The translations under genes were made by a program, and so were the position numbers. From the NCBI GenBank assembly GCA_038531745.1, contig JBCBBJ010000016.1, forward strand, positions 1 to 64,000: DNA of 64,000 nucleotides, written 5' to 3'. Shown here one piece after another: positions 24,987-34,248 of this stretch. The first letter of the stretch is position 1. Each line of letters opens with the position of its first letter. The notes under the pieces were generated by a model. It did not search any database. It was not told where the DNA came from and saw nothing but the letters and a program-made list of their open reading frames with translations. Source of the DNA: CALLPQ01 sp038531745. GTDB lineage: Bacteria; Pseudomonadota; Alphaproteobacteria; Caulobacterales; Parvularculaceae.

Positions 24987-27900
24987 ATGAAATGCCAAAA
25001 AACTGCAGTTGAGCTTATCTCCGGCGTCTCGATGGTGGCAATCATGGCCGCTGTGGCGCAACCTGCGCTTGCTCAATCCATTGATGATGAGATTATCGTG
25101 ACATCGCAGCGGACAGAACAATCGTTGCAAGATGTTCCAATCGCAGTGTCGGCCTTTGGCGGCGAAGAATTGGATAATCGCCAGATTGAAAGCTTCACGG
25201 ATATTCAGTTCAATATCCCGAACTTCTCCTTCTCGCGGTCAAACTTTACCGGCTCTTCCATTTCTCTTCGCGGTGTTGGTGCGCTTGCGGTTGGCTCTTC
25301 CACGGAGCCATCGGTGTCGGTGCATATCAACGATGTTTTCATCAACGCACCGCGTCTGTTCGAAACAGAATTTTTTGACATCGAACGTCTCGAAATTTTG
25401 CGGGGTCCACAAGGCACCCTATTTGGCCGGAATGCAACCGGCGGTGTGATCAATGTAATCACCGCGAAGGCCGACCCATCCGAAGTGGGCGGTCATGTGG
25501 ATGTTGAATATGGCAACTTTAACTCGGTGAAGGTTAAAGGTGCACTGAACGTCCCAATCATTCAAGATGTGCTCGCGGCACGTCTGGCCGGTACCGTGAT
25601 CCAACGCGACGGCTTCACGGAAAATATCGTCACGGGCAACGATATTGATGACCGCGATATCTATGCGTTGCGGTTCTCATCGCGCTGGCTGCCCACTGAT
25701 AACACCACGGTCGATTTCACGGCGAGTTATTTCAAAGAAGAAGACGCGCGGCAACGTGCAAGCAACACCACCTGTAATACTGACCCATCCGGCCTGCTTG
25801 GCTGTTTGCCGGGGCCAGTGGAATTTGGCGGGTTGGGTCCTGACCAACGGGCAACCTTCCTCGCAAACACAAGCCAGGAAGCGCTTGGGTTAATTGGTGC
25901 CCTGAACGGTTTACCGGGTGACGCTGCTGGTGTTTTCGGGCTCTTCAGTCTTACCGAACCACAGCTGTTCCAACAGGCGCTGCCAACCGATCCGCGGCAG
26001 GTTGCGTTCGATTTCGATCCGCAAAACAATGTGGAAGAAACCATTTTCCTCGTGAATGTGAAACATGACTTTGAAAAGTTCTCTTTCAAATTCAATGCGG
26101 GTTGGGGTAACTCGAAAATCGCTCAGCTTCAGGATTTTGACGGCGGTGTTGGTCCGGCTCTGGCAACACCGGCTTTCTTGTCCACGGGCTTGCCGCAGGG
26201 TGCCTTGTTCCCTGGCGCCCCAGCTGGCGCTTTAGGCCCAGGGTCACCGGCGATCCCACCGGCACCGTCCATCGATGTGGGCGGCGTACCAATTCTCGCC
26301 AACAACTTCTTCAACAATGGTCTTATCCCGCTGTCAGCATTCAACTTTGATCAGCTGACGGGGTCGATTACCGGCGATGTCTTCGGTTTCTTCGATAATT
26401 ATCAGTCGGCAAACCTGTCGATTGGGGAAAATGACTATTACTCATTCGAAGCGATCTTTGCGTCGGAGTTTGATGGGCGGTTCAATTTCCTCCTAGGGGC
26501 GAATTATTCGGACTCAAATGGTTTCGCTGATTTTGCCGTATCGACGACAGGGCTTGATTACTTTTCTGCAATCGGCGGCACGCTTGCCGCACGCGGCGGA
26601 ACGTATCAGGCCGCCATTCAGGCTGGTCTCGGTGCTGATCCCTTTGTACAGGGCGGTGTGGGCGCTGGCCTATTCTCCATTGCGGATCTTTCGGCCCTTG
26701 CTGGCGCCGATCCACAAGCTTTTGTCAGCACGGTTGGCGGCGCAATTACCGGTGTTGCCGCTCAGCAAATGCTGATGGTTGATGGCACGGCCATTGCTCA
26801 AGGCATTCTTGATAATGCCGTGACCGCTGCCAATCAGGTTGATGGTCTCGCCTTCTTTACACCCTATTTCTTCAACGACACTGATGACGGGTTCACCGAA
26901 GACTTCTCGATCTTTGGTGAGGTTTATGTGGATATCACCGACACGCTCAAACTCACGGGCGGTGTCCGTCGCAACTTCACGACCAAGGGCGTTCGTGACC
27001 GCGGTAATCTGTTGGAGTCACTTAGTGGAACGCCGCCTGTTGTTCCGATCGGCACACCAACGGTGCGACCATTGCTCGATTCTGACGAGTTAAACCAGGG
27101 TACACCAGGCGCGATCAATGATTTCCGCGTGATCGACGGAGAATTTAACGCCACCACGGGCCGGGCCGTTCTGCAATGGACACCGACCGATGGCATTGAA
27201 GCGTATGCGTCATATACCCGTGGCTTTAAGGCCGGCGGCTTCAATCCGCTCGCCAGTGTTGGTTTGCCGGGTGTGCCAACGCAGTTCGATCCGGAGAGCA
27301 TCAATGCCTATGAAGCAGGTGTGAAAACCGTGCTGGCGGGCGGTGCGTTGCGCGCCAATTTGACCGGTTTTTACTATGACTACAGTGACCTGCAGGTCTC
27401 CAACATCGTGAACAACACGTCGGTCAACGAGAACATTGATGCCACTATTTTTGGCCTCGAAGGCGAATTTGTCTGGCGTCCGGTGGATGATTTGATCTTC
27501 AACACTACGCTGTCTTATTTGAACACCGACATTACCGATTTCCAGTCACTGGATACACGTGATCCGCTCGGTGGTTCTACCGAAGATGTTCTGTTGGCGG
27601 ACATTACCAATGGTCAGAATTGTATTCTTGATCTGAACGGGTCACCGAACTTTATCGGTGCGGGTAACCCGGTTCGTGATGCAATCATCGATGGCTTGAA
27701 CAACGCAGGGCAAGCCGGACTTGCCGGTCAATTCGCGGCCCTTACCGGGTCGCCGTTCACGGCTTGCGGGCCGCTCCAAAGTCTGGTCGATGGTCTTCAG
27801 GCTTTCAACCTCACCGGGGCATCGGTCACGGCTGGTAACACTGTCGATATTTCTGGAAACGACCTGCCGGGTTCCCCCGAATTCACCGTCAGCGTCGGCG

Positions 27901-28211
27901 CCCAGTACTCATTCCGCTTTGACAATGGGATGAGCCTGACGCCGCGCGCGGATGTTTATTATCAGGGCGCATCTTTCTCATCGACCTTCAACACCCAAGA
28001 GGACCGGATCGATAGTTATGTCCTTGCTAACGCGCAAATTATGTTGGAGCCCGAAGATGGGGCCTGGTTTGTTCGTGCCTTTATCCAAAACCTGACGGAC
28101 AATGATGCAATCACGGGCCAGTTTAATGCTGGTCAGGCTGTAGGTAACTTCAACAATGTGTTCTTGGTGGAGCCCCGCCGTTACGGCATCGGTCTTGGCC
28201 TGCGTTTCTAG
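24987..28211 (+). CDS. TonB-dependent outer-membrane receptor
   Basis: The 1074-residue precursor starts with a signal peptide ending AQPALAQS, then a TonB box region (DEIIVTSQR) and a plug domain (SLQDVPIAVSAF, RGVGA, IERLEILRGPQGTLFGRNATGGVIN). A 22-stranded barrel follows and ends YGIGLGLRF, the terminal Phe used for outer-membrane insertion. The plug wording is typical of the large alphaproteobacterial group whose ligands include complex carbohydrates, terpenoid-like compounds and iron chelates; the ligand here is unknown. Several extracellular loops are long and rich in Gly, Pro, Ala and Phe (for instance near residues 410-440 and 540-620), which makes the protein larger than usual. The ATG at 24987 has an AGGAAACAA site. 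A strong terminator follows at 28232. Confidence 0.95.
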   Translation: MKCQKTAVELISGVSMVAIMAAVAQPALAQSIDDEIIVTSQRTEQSLQDVPIAVSAFGGEELDNRQIESFTDIQFNIPNFSFSRSNFTGSSISLRGVGALAVGSSTEPSVSVHINDVFINAPRLFETEFFDIERLEILRGPQGTLFGRNATGGVINVITAKADPSEVGGHVDVEYGNFNSVKVKGALNVPIIQDVLAARLAGTVIQRDGFTENIVTGNDIDDRDIYALRFSSRWLPTDNTTVDFTASYFKEEDARQRASNTTCNTDPSGLLGCLPGPVEFGGLGPDQRATFLANTSQEALGLIGALNGLPGDAAGVFGLFSLTEPQLFQQALPTDPRQVAFDFDPQNNVEETIFLVNVKHDFEKFSFKFNAGWGNSKIAQLQDFDGGVGPALATPAFLSTGLPQGALFPGAPAGALGPGSPAIPPAPSIDVGGVPILANNFFNNGLIPLSAFNFDQLTGSITGDVFGFFDNYQSANLSIGENDYYSFEAIFASEFDGRFNFLLGANYSDSNGFADFAVSTTGLDYFSAIGGTLAARGGTYQAAIQAGLGADPFVQGGVGAGLFSIADLSALAGADPQAFVSTVGGAITGVAAQQMLMVDGTAIAQGILDNAVTAANQVDGLAFFTPYFFNDTDDGFTEDFSIFGEVYVDITDTLKLTGGVRRNFTTKGVRDRGNLLESLSGTPPVVPIGTPTVRPLLDSDELNQGTPGAINDFRVIDGEFNATTGRAVLQWTPTDGIEAYASYTRGFKAGGFNPLASVGLPGVPTQFDPESINAYEAGVKTVLAGGALRANLTGFYYDYSDLQVSNIVNNTSVNENIDATIFGLEGEFVWRPVDDLIFNTTLSYLNTDITDFQSLDTRDPLGGSTEDVLLADITNGQNCILDLNGSPNFIGAGNPVRDAIIDGLNNAGQAGLAGQFAALTGSPFTACGPLQSLVDGLQAFNLTGASVTAGNTVDISGNDLPGSPEFTVSVGAQYSFRFDNGMSLTPRADVYYQGASFSSTFNTQEDRIDSYVLANAQIMLEPEDGAWFVRAFIQNLTDNDAITGQFNAGQAVGNFNNVFLVEPRRYGIGLGLRF

Positions 28212-28231
28212 GCACGCTCACGATCTCAACG

Positions 28232-28262
28232 AAAAAGCACCGCTTCGGCGGTGCTTTTTTAT
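28232..28262 (+). terminator. intrinsic terminator after the TonB-dependent receptor
   Basis: A 12-bp perfect stem (28232-28243 with 28248-28259) is closed by the very stable TTCG tetraloop and ends in a run of Ts. It starts 20 bases after the receptor stop. Confidence 0.92.
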
Positions 28263-28343
28263 GCGTGGTCTCTCCACCGGCTGCGTGCAAAAGCATCCGG
28301 GCGAGTAGGATACGCGTCCCCATTCATGCCGTCGCTTGGCGTG

Positions 28344-29270
28344 TCATGGGCGTTTGATGCTGGTGACCGGTCCTGTAGTCGTAAAAACGCGCGCGGCGAA
28401 GTCGTCCAGCGGGTCGATGCTAACAGCCATATGGGTTGCATTGGCATGGAGTATATTGGTCTCATCACACATGATGGCCACATGACCTTTCCAAAAGATA
28501 AGGTCACCGCGTTTTAAGCGATCACCACGCATCGCATCCTTGGGCTCCCCTTCGACGTTTTTGCCGATGCTTGTTTCCTGCATATCTGTGTCGCGCAGGA
28601 TGGGCGGCTCTCCCGGGACAATACCGCGGGCGCACGTCAACGCATTTTGAACAAGTGCCGAACAATCAAGCCCAAGGCTTGAGCGCCCACCCCATAGATA
28701 GGGCGCATGCAGATAATACGCCGCCAGGGACACATAGTCTTGATGCTTATCATTTGCGTCGCAACAATGATCTGCGATCACATAGCCCTGCTTGTTGCCG
28801 GGCAATGCTATCGCCAGAAATTGCGGGGTACCATCGGCCTCACCGGTCACCCGTAGTAAAGCATTCATACTGACAAACCCGAATGGCACCGATTTGATAT
28901 CTGGTGCTGAAAAAATCAGGGTACGAAGTACGTTTATGCGGTGGGTCGTTGGTGCATCAAAGGGCACCAAATCGCCGCCCGCCACATAACCCACATAGCC
29001 GTCAAGGCCCGATTGCCCCCAGGCCCAGCCGCTGTGCTGCTCATAAACGGTAAAAGGCTCACCGAATAAAAGCTCGGTCTCCCGGCCTGCGGTCAATGAT
29101 GGCGCCTTCATAAGGGCGCTTACTCTGGCGGCACAAACCATGGGAATGCCAGTCGCTGCCGGCAGATCCGGAAACTGATCCTGAACCGGCTCACCCACAA
29201 GGTCGTCGCGGACAGGTGTCAGACGTCGATCATGCACGGCAGCCGTATTTTTATCCGTGGTATCACCCAT
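28344..29270 (-). CDS. NlpC/P60 (C40) cysteine peptidase with bacterial SH3-like domains
   Basis: The 308-residue protein has two SH3-like regions (about 45-105 and 115-170) followed by an NlpC/P60 domain. The catalytic cysteine is in GLDCSALVQ (Cys203), the histidine in KGHVAIM (His263) and a further polar residue in HANATH. Enzymes of this group cut gamma-D-glutamyl-diamino-acid bonds in peptidoglycan peptides. No signal peptide is visible, which suggests cytoplasmic muropeptide recycling like that of gamma-D-glutamyl-L-diamino acid endopeptidases. Its ATG overlaps the stop of the MarR gene by eight bases, so it is probably translated by coupling. With the M17 aminopeptidase upstream it forms a peptide-processing operon. 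Confidence 0.88.
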   Translation of the reverse strand: MGDTTDKNTAAVHDRRLTPVRDDLVGEPVQDQFPDLPAATGIPMVCAARVSALMKAPSLTAGRETELLFGEPFTVYEQHSGWAWGQSGLDGYVGYVAGGDLVPFDAPTTHRINVLRTLIFSAPDIKSVPFGFVSMNALLRVTGEADGTPQFLAIALPGNKQGYVIADHCCDANDKHQDYVSLAAYYLHAPYLWGGRSSLGLDCSALVQNALTCARGIVPGEPPILRDTDMQETSIGKNVEGEPKDAMRGDRLKRGDLIFWKGHVAIMCDETNILHANATHMAVSIDPLDDFAARVFTTTGPVTSIKRP

Positions 29271-29616
29271 ATAGCGGTCTTGCCGGTTGCTCTACGGTGT
29301 GGCCAGCAACCAGTTTCTCAAACTCGTCGAGGAAAATCGCGCCGTCTGCAGTCTTCTGGATAATAACAATTCGGCGATCATTGGGATCGCGCACCCGTTT
29401 GATAAAGCCGAGGATCGATAGCGCATCAAGCGCGCGCGAAATGGCAGGCTTTGGAATATTCAAGCTTTGAGACAGCGCGCGCACCGTGTGCGGCCCCGGT
29501 TTCATATACACCGTCAACATGATGGCCCACTGGCGCATGGACAAATCCGGCCCATCATTGCGGACAGAATCCACGATGATCCGATGCCAGATTTTCAGCG
29601 AGTCCAGAGCAGCCAT
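29263..29616 (-). CDS. MarR-family winged-helix transcriptional regulator
   Basis: The 117-residue product (from the ATG at 29616, with a GGAAAGGA site upstream) is a compact winged-helix protein. LSMRQWAIML starts the domain, VRALSQSLNIPKPAISRALDALSILGFI is the recognition helix region, and RDPNDRRIVIIQKTADG is the characteristic MarR wing with the conserved DxR motif. Family members are dimeric repressors released by small-molecule ligands. It sits 119 bases behind the M17 aminopeptidase and overlaps the NlpC/P60 gene, so it probably senses a peptide or an aromatic signal and controls this operon. The frame runs open to 29784, but the extension overlaps the aminopeptidase stop and carries no domain. 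Confidence 0.85.
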   Translation of the reverse strand: MAALDSLKIWHRIIVDSVRNDGPDLSMRQWAIMLTVYMKPGPHTVRALSQSLNIPKPAISRALDALSILGFIKRVRDPNDRRIVIIQKTADGAIFLDEFEKLVAGHTVEQPARPLYG

Positions 29617-29735
29617 TGACGAGCAATCCTTTCCAACGTCTGGGTATTTTTGGAGGCAAAACAACCAGATTCCAGATGGAAAATGCGCCTGTTTGCTTGG
29701 CGCGCGCAAGGCCCCGTTGAGCGCCACAGAAGCTT

Positions 29736-31154
29736 TTAGCGCGCCACTTGACGTTCGATCAGGGTGAAAAGCGCGCGTAGGCATTGCGCCTCGCCCCCTT
29801 GCGGGCGCCCGGGCTCGCTACCGGGTCGCCAGCCATAGAGGTCAAAATGCAGCCAGCGTTGCCCGGCCGGGATAAAACGGCGCAGGAATAACGCCGCCAG
29901 AATAGAGCCCGCAAAACTGTTGCCTGAAATATTGTTCAGGTCGGCCACGGGGGAGGCGAGCATTTTCTCGTAATTTGGCCACATGGGCATATGCCAGGCT
30001 GGATCTTGCGTGTCGGCACTTGCCTCTTTCATGGCATGGGCGAGAGCCACATCATCCGTATAAAAAGGGATCACTTCCGGACCGAGGGCAACGCGCGCTG
30101 CGCCTGTCAGGGTCGCCAGCGTAATCAACAGGTCTGGTTGGTCCTCGCAAGCATAGGTCATTGTATCGCCAAGGATTAGCCGCCCTTCCGCATCGGTATT
30201 GCCGATTTCAACGGTGAGCCCCTTGCGGGTTTGCAGCACATCGCCAGGGCGAAACGCTGATCCGCTAATGGCATTTTCAACCGCCGGAACGAGCACACGC
30301 AGTCGCACAGGCAAGTTGCTCTCCATAATCAATTGACCAAGGCCGAGCGCGTGGGCGGCCCCGCCCATGTCTTTTTTCATCAGGCTCATGCCGTTGGCGC
30401 CTTTGATATTGAGCCCGCCACTATCAAAACACACGCCCTTGCCGATAATCGTCACCCGCGGTGCAGTTTCGTCAGTATGGTCGTTCGACCACTGAAAATC
30501 GATCAGACGCGGCGCATCATCAGAGGCGCGGCCCACGGCATGCACCATAGGGAAATTATCGGTTAACAACGCGTCGGCGGTGATAACGTTGAGCCTTGCC
30601 TTGCTGGCATCGGCAATTGTCCGTGCAGTGTTTTCCAGATCGGTGGGGAGCATGTCCCCGGCAGGGGTATTGATCAAATCACGAACAAGAGCGGTGTTTT
30701 TGGCAAGACGACGGACGCGGGGAACATCGCCCTGTGGCGGTGCCATCAAGATGGCGCTGGGCGCGGCCGCACCCTTATAGCGATCAAACCGATATCCGCC
30801 GAGCAGCCAGCCAAGCAACACGCGCTCCAGCGATGCGCCCGCTAGGGCAGGGTAGGCAATCCGGTAATAGCCAGCGGGCAAGTTTGCCGCTGCCGCAATG
30901 GCAAAATCATCGCTGCCATTGCCCGCTCCCACAAGAACACCGTCCTCGTGGCTCAAAACGCTGCCAGTCTTTCCGGTAAACTGGTTAAGGGTTGCCAATT
31001 GCCGGATACTTTCGGGGACGGCATCGGGCCATTTCCCTTCAGCTTCGTCCTTTGACCTACCTGAGGCACAGTCTTCGGTCGTCAGTATAAAGAGGGGCCG
31101 CGCGTCGAAATTGCGCGCTTCTCGTTGGTCGATCAGTAAATCGGTGTTCAGCAA
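29736..31154 (-). CDS. M17 leucyl aminopeptidase family protein
   Basis: The 472-residue enzyme has the full M17 active site: Lys239 in IGKGVCFDSGG, Asp244, Asp262, and Asp321/Glu323 in the family signature NTDAEGRL (319-326). It would be a cytoplasmic two-metal exopeptidase that removes N-terminal residues from short peptides. The N-terminal domain is shorter and more divergent than that of PepA, as usual in the alphaproteobacterial subgroup found next to NlpC/P60 genes. The ATG at 31154 is supported by the family N-terminus. It is the first gene of the minus-strand run with marR and the C40 peptidase, consistent with joint breakdown of imported or recycled peptides. Confidence 0.93.
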   Translation of the reverse strand: MLNTDLLIDQREARNFDARPLFILTTEDCASGRSKDEAEGKWPDAVPESIRQLATLNQFTGKTGSVLSHEDGVLVGAGNGSDDFAIAAAANLPAGYYRIAYPALAGASLERVLLGWLLGGYRFDRYKGAAAPSAILMAPPQGDVPRVRRLAKNTALVRDLINTPAGDMLPTDLENTARTIADASKARLNVITADALLTDNFPMVHAVGRASDDAPRLIDFQWSNDHTDETAPRVTIIGKGVCFDSGGLNIKGANGMSLMKKDMGGAAHALGLGQLIMESNLPVRLRVLVPAVENAISGSAFRPGDVLQTRKGLTVEIGNTDAEGRLILGDTMTYACEDQPDLLITLATLTGAARVALGPEVIPFYTDDVALAHAMKEASADTQDPAWHMPMWPNYEKMLASPVADLNNISGNSFAGSILAALFLRRFIPAGQRWLHFDLYGWRPGSEPGRPQGGEAQCLRALFTLIERQVAR

Positions 31155-31324
31155 GGGAATGATAACCTTTATTTATTGAGTGTAATCGCGTGGTCCTGTT
31201 ACTCATCATAATAGCAGGGCCCACCCCATTATTGGAACGAATTTCCACGTGGGCATTAAGTCTTTCTTGAGCAAGTCGGTCCATATTTCGTCAAGGAACG
31301 CTTTCTCAGGGGATATACCGAACG

Positions 31325-32611
31325 ATGCATTATCCGATCAATGCCGAAAAAATGGCCATTTGCGCAGGTGTCGCCGTGCTCGCCCTTGCGATGCAAGCCT
31401 GTGCGACAACCGGCACGAAGTCTGGCGCCAATCAGCAGACAACAGCGCGCGCCAATGCACAGTCTGACACCAGTAGCCTCGACCCTGTTGCAGCGGCCGC
31501 TTTTTGGGGGACGCGTTACGACCGCGAACCGCAAAATCCGGAAGTGGCCGTTAAGTTTTCGGGGGCATTGCGCAAAATCGGCTCTTTTGACGAATCCCTC
31601 AAGGTCATTTCAAAGACGGCCCGGCATAATCCTGCCGATGCCACTGTGATGCTTGAGCATGGCAAGTCGCTGATCGAAAGCAATCGTGCGTTTGAGGCGG
31701 TTCGCCCGATTGAATTTGCCCTCTCGGTCAAACCTGATGATTGGCGCATTCTATCTGCCTATGGTGTTGCTCTCGACCAGATTGGAGAGCACCAAACAGC
31801 CCGTGAGCAGTATGACCGTGCGCTTACGATTAATCCTCACGCCATCAGTGTATTGAACAATAAAGGCCTGTCCTTTGCCCTCTCGGGCAATCTGGAGGCG
31901 GCGCGCGCGACCCTTGTACGCGCAACGGGGGGCCGTCAGGCCAGTGCGAAAGTACGCCAGAATCTTGCTTTTGTCATGGCCCTAAAAGGCGATATTGCGA
32001 GCGCTGAACGCCTTGCCCGTTCAGACCTGCCGCCGCAGGTTGCGGATAATAATGTAGAGGTCTTCCGTACCCTGTTGAATCAGCCTGCCTATTGGCAGGA
32101 ATTTGCGGCTAATGGTGTAGATGTACCGGATTTTGATGCACCAAGTACGCAGCCATCAACTCCAACTGTTTCTGCCACACCGCGTCCGTCGGTACCCACC
32201 GTGGAACCTGCGCCGCTGCCTACCTTAAAAGTTGCACCGACGCCGGCACCACAGCCGGTTGAGAAACCAGAACCGGCAACCGCGCCACAATCTGATCCCA
32301 AACCACTATCTGTCCCCGATGAACCTGTTGCTATCGACCCAAGTGAAGACCCCGGTGTGCCGCTTGTTCTCGGTCCCGTGGTTGCTCCATCGACGGCATC
32401 GTTCTCTACTGGACCCTCTACGCTAACGCCAACGCCATCGCTAACGGGTGAACCATCAATTAGTGATCTTTTGTCTGATGAAAAAGAAAGCGATGATGCG
32501 GTACGGTTGAGCGCTCCCGCAAAGGTGATTGCCCCCGCGGGTGTTGAAGAAATGGCCCCGGAAGAGGATGACCACGCTGGTGAAAAAACGGAGGACGACA
32601 AGGACGCGTAA
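31325..32611 (+). CDS. TadD-like TPR lipoprotein with proline/threonine-rich tail
   Basis: The 428-residue precursor has a lipoprotein signal with the lipobox LAMQAC (Cys26). Residues about 55-250 form tetratricopeptide repeats, with motifs such as AREQYDRALTINPHAISVLNNKG, as in the TadD pilotin-like lipoproteins of Flp pilus systems. The last 160 residues are low complexity, rich in Pro, Thr, Ser and Glu, and end acidic; they are probably disordered in the periplasm. No other tad/flp genes lie near, so a role in pilus assembly is not supported by context; a scaffold role in the envelope is equally possible. A start at 31325 is used; the ATG ten codons later would also give a workable signal peptide. 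A terminator follows at 32649. Confidence 0.8.
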   Translation: MHYPINAEKMAICAGVAVLALAMQACATTGTKSGANQQTTARANAQSDTSSLDPVAAAAFWGTRYDREPQNPEVAVKFSGALRKIGSFDESLKVISKTARHNPADATVMLEHGKSLIESNRAFEAVRPIEFALSVKPDDWRILSAYGVALDQIGEHQTAREQYDRALTINPHAISVLNNKGLSFALSGNLEAARATLVRATGGRQASAKVRQNLAFVMALKGDIASAERLARSDLPPQVADNNVEVFRTLLNQPAYWQEFAANGVDVPDFDAPSTQPSTPTVSATPRPSVPTVEPAPLPTLKVAPTPAPQPVEKPEPATAPQSDPKPLSVPDEPVAIDPSEDPGVPLVLGPVVAPSTASFSTGPSTLTPTPSLTGEPSISDLLSDEKESDDAVRLSAPAKVIAPAGVEEMAPEEDDHAGEKTEDDKDA

Positions 32612-32648
32612 TTGTCGATGCTCATTTCACTTTGAGAAATTACTTTGC

Positions 32649-32676
32649 AAGGGTCGCCGGATTGGCGGCCCTTTTG
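32649..32676 (+). terminator. intrinsic terminator after the TPR lipoprotein gene
   Basis: A 10-pair stem (32649-32658 with 32664-32673, one G-T wobble) around a GGATT loop ends in a short T tract. It separates the lipoprotein gene from pxpA. Confidence 0.75.
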
Positions 32677-32716
32677 CGTTGGTGTACATCTTGATCGCAA
32701 GACGAGCCAGGATTGA

Positions 32717-33514
32717 GTGTTGATGGCATCCATCGATTTGAATGCTGATATGGGGGAGTATCAAGACGCCGCGGCGTCAATGCGCGAAGCTGCGCTTATG
32801 GCACAGATTTCTAGCTGTTCTATTGCTTGCGGTGGTCATACGGGCACGGCGGAGACCATGCGCACAACGCTATTGCGGGCGCAAGCGTCATCGGTACGCT
32901 GCGGCGTACACCCGTCTTTTCCGGACCAAGAGAATTTTGGCCGAGTTGCCCTGGCCATCGCGCCAGACAAGCTGCGTGGTTCTCTCAGTAAGCAGATTGA
33001 GGTTTGCCTGGCGATTGCGCAGAAGCTGGATGTGACGCTCTATCATCTCAAACCCCATGGTGCTCTTTATAATGTGGCAGCGGGGTCGCAGTCACTAGCC
33101 GAAATGATTGTGGCACTGACGAAATCGTATGGCCTTAAACTCTATGGTCCCCCTGGCTCTGCCTTGGAGACACAAGCAATGATGGCCGGGCTTGCATTTG
33201 TAGCGGAGGGGTTTGTTGACCGTTCCTATCAGCCTTCAGGCGCTCTCGTTCCCCGCGCGCAAGCGGGTGCGATCATTCCATCGGTGCCCGAGCGGGTGCA
33301 CCAAGCGCTTAGTCTTGCGCAAGGGCGCATGCTTTCTTTGCCGCCCTTGCCCGGTACGGCGCCAAAATTGCTGAGCCTGCATGTGAAAACGCTGTGCATC
33401 CATGGTGATGATCCCCTCGCGCTGGAAACAGCGGAAGCTATCTCGGCGGCGCTAGCAGGCCTTGCTATTGAGGTCGTGCCGCCATCAACAATACCGGAAA
33501 GAGGCTTGTCGTGA
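32717..33514 (+). CDS. pxpA: 5-oxoprolinase subunit PxpA (LamB/YcsF family)
   Basis: PxpA is one of three subunits of the bacterial ATP-dependent 5-oxoprolinase, which opens 5-oxo-L-proline (pyroglutamate) to glutamate. The LamB/YcsF hallmarks are clear: DLNADMGE at the N-terminus, ACGGHTG, GVHPSFPD, KPHGALYN and VAEGFVDRSYQPSGALVPR. The 265-residue length is right. Two starts compete: a GTG at 32717, five bases after AGGA, and an ATG two codons later; the GTG is kept because of the spacing. Its stop overlaps the pxpB start by four bases (GTGA), which shows a coupled operon pxpA-pxpB-pxpC. Confidence 0.94.
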   Translation: MLMASIDLNADMGEYQDAAASMREAALMAQISSCSIACGGHTGTAETMRTTLLRAQASSVRCGVHPSFPDQENFGRVALAIAPDKLRGSLSKQIEVCLAIAQKLDVTLYHLKPHGALYNVAAGSQSLAEMIVALTKSYGLKLYGPPGSALETQAMMAGLAFVAEGFVDRSYQPSGALVPRAQAGAIIPSVPERVHQALSLAQGRMLSLPPLPGTAPKLLSLHVKTLCIHGDDPLALETAEAISAALAGLAIEVVPPSTIPERGLS

Positions 33515-34248
33515 GCCGGTTATCGCTTCGGTTTGACAAGATCAATCCGTTTACGGAAACCGGTTTGTTGATAATGCTTGCGGGCGGCGATAGCGCAGAA
33601 CGCGCCATGGGCTGTCAACACCTGGCGCGTGTTGCTACGCGCTGGCCTGGTATGACGAGCGTTACACCGGGTCTTGATAGTGTCGCTTTGCGATACGATC
33701 CTGATGAGACCTCCTTTAAACAGATCCGTGCACAGTTGAATAAGGTCAATTGGGCGGAGTATTCGATTGCTCCCAACGCCGCAGCCACCGATCCTATTGA
33801 TGTGCCGATTTGTTTTGATGATCAGTTCGCACCTGACCTTGCCCATGTTGCAAACCGTCTTCACATGACGATCGACGAGATTATCATTCAGCTTACGGAT
33901 AAACCTCTCCCGGTTTTGAATATGGGTTTTGCGCCTGGTTTTGCCTATGTGGGTGGGTTGCGGGGGCCGCTCGCCGATGAAACCGCATTATTCCGGCGCT
34001 CGGTGCCTCGCACAGCGGTTCCGGCGGGCTCTCTGGCCCTGGCTGCCGGCTTTGCCGGTCTTTATAGCTGTTCAACCCCGGGTGGTTGGCATGTGGTCGG
34101 TCGCTCGCCCATACCATTGTTCAATGCTCATTCATCAACCCCCTTCGTATTGAAGCCAGGCAACGAAATCAGCTTACGAACGATTGATGCGCAGATTTTT
34201 CAACAGCATAAGGAACGGACCGAAAAAGAAGAACACAGTGCGCGGTAA
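33511..34248 (+). CDS. pxpB: 5-oxoprolinase subunit PxpB (KipI/AHS1 family)
   Basis: The 245-residue protein matches the AHS1/KipI family. The sequence GFAPGFAYVGGL and the following PRTAVPAGSLALAAGFAGLYS are diagnostic, and FVLKPGNEISL lies near the C-terminus. With PxpC it forms the ATP-using half of 5-oxoprolinase; in Bacillus the homologue KipI also inhibits a sporulation kinase, but here the operon context favours the metabolic role. It starts at a GTG that overlaps the pxpA stop and ends 11 bases inside pxpC. Confidence 0.93.
   Translation: MSRLSLRFDKINPFTETGLLIMLAGGDSAERAMGCQHLARVATRWPGMTSVTPGLDSVALRYDPDETSFKQIRAQLNKVNWAEYSIAPNAAATDPIDVPICFDDQFAPDLAHVANRLHMTIDEIIIQLTDKPLPVLNMGFAPGFAYVGGLRGPLADETALFRRSVPRTAVPAGSLALAAGFAGLYSCSTPGGWHVVGRSPIPLFNAHSSTPFVLKPGNEISLRTIDAQIFQQHKERTEKEEHSAR

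Noticed and set aside
31325..32611. Flp/Tad pilus gene cluster
   Set aside because: Only a TadD-like TPR lipoprotein is present; no tadA, tadB, tadC, cpaB or pilin gene lies nearby.
32089..32733. 214-residue minus-strand frame opposite the TPR lipoprotein
   Set aside because: Ser/Gly/Thr-rich mirror of the Pro/Thr tail; antisense of a well-supported gene.
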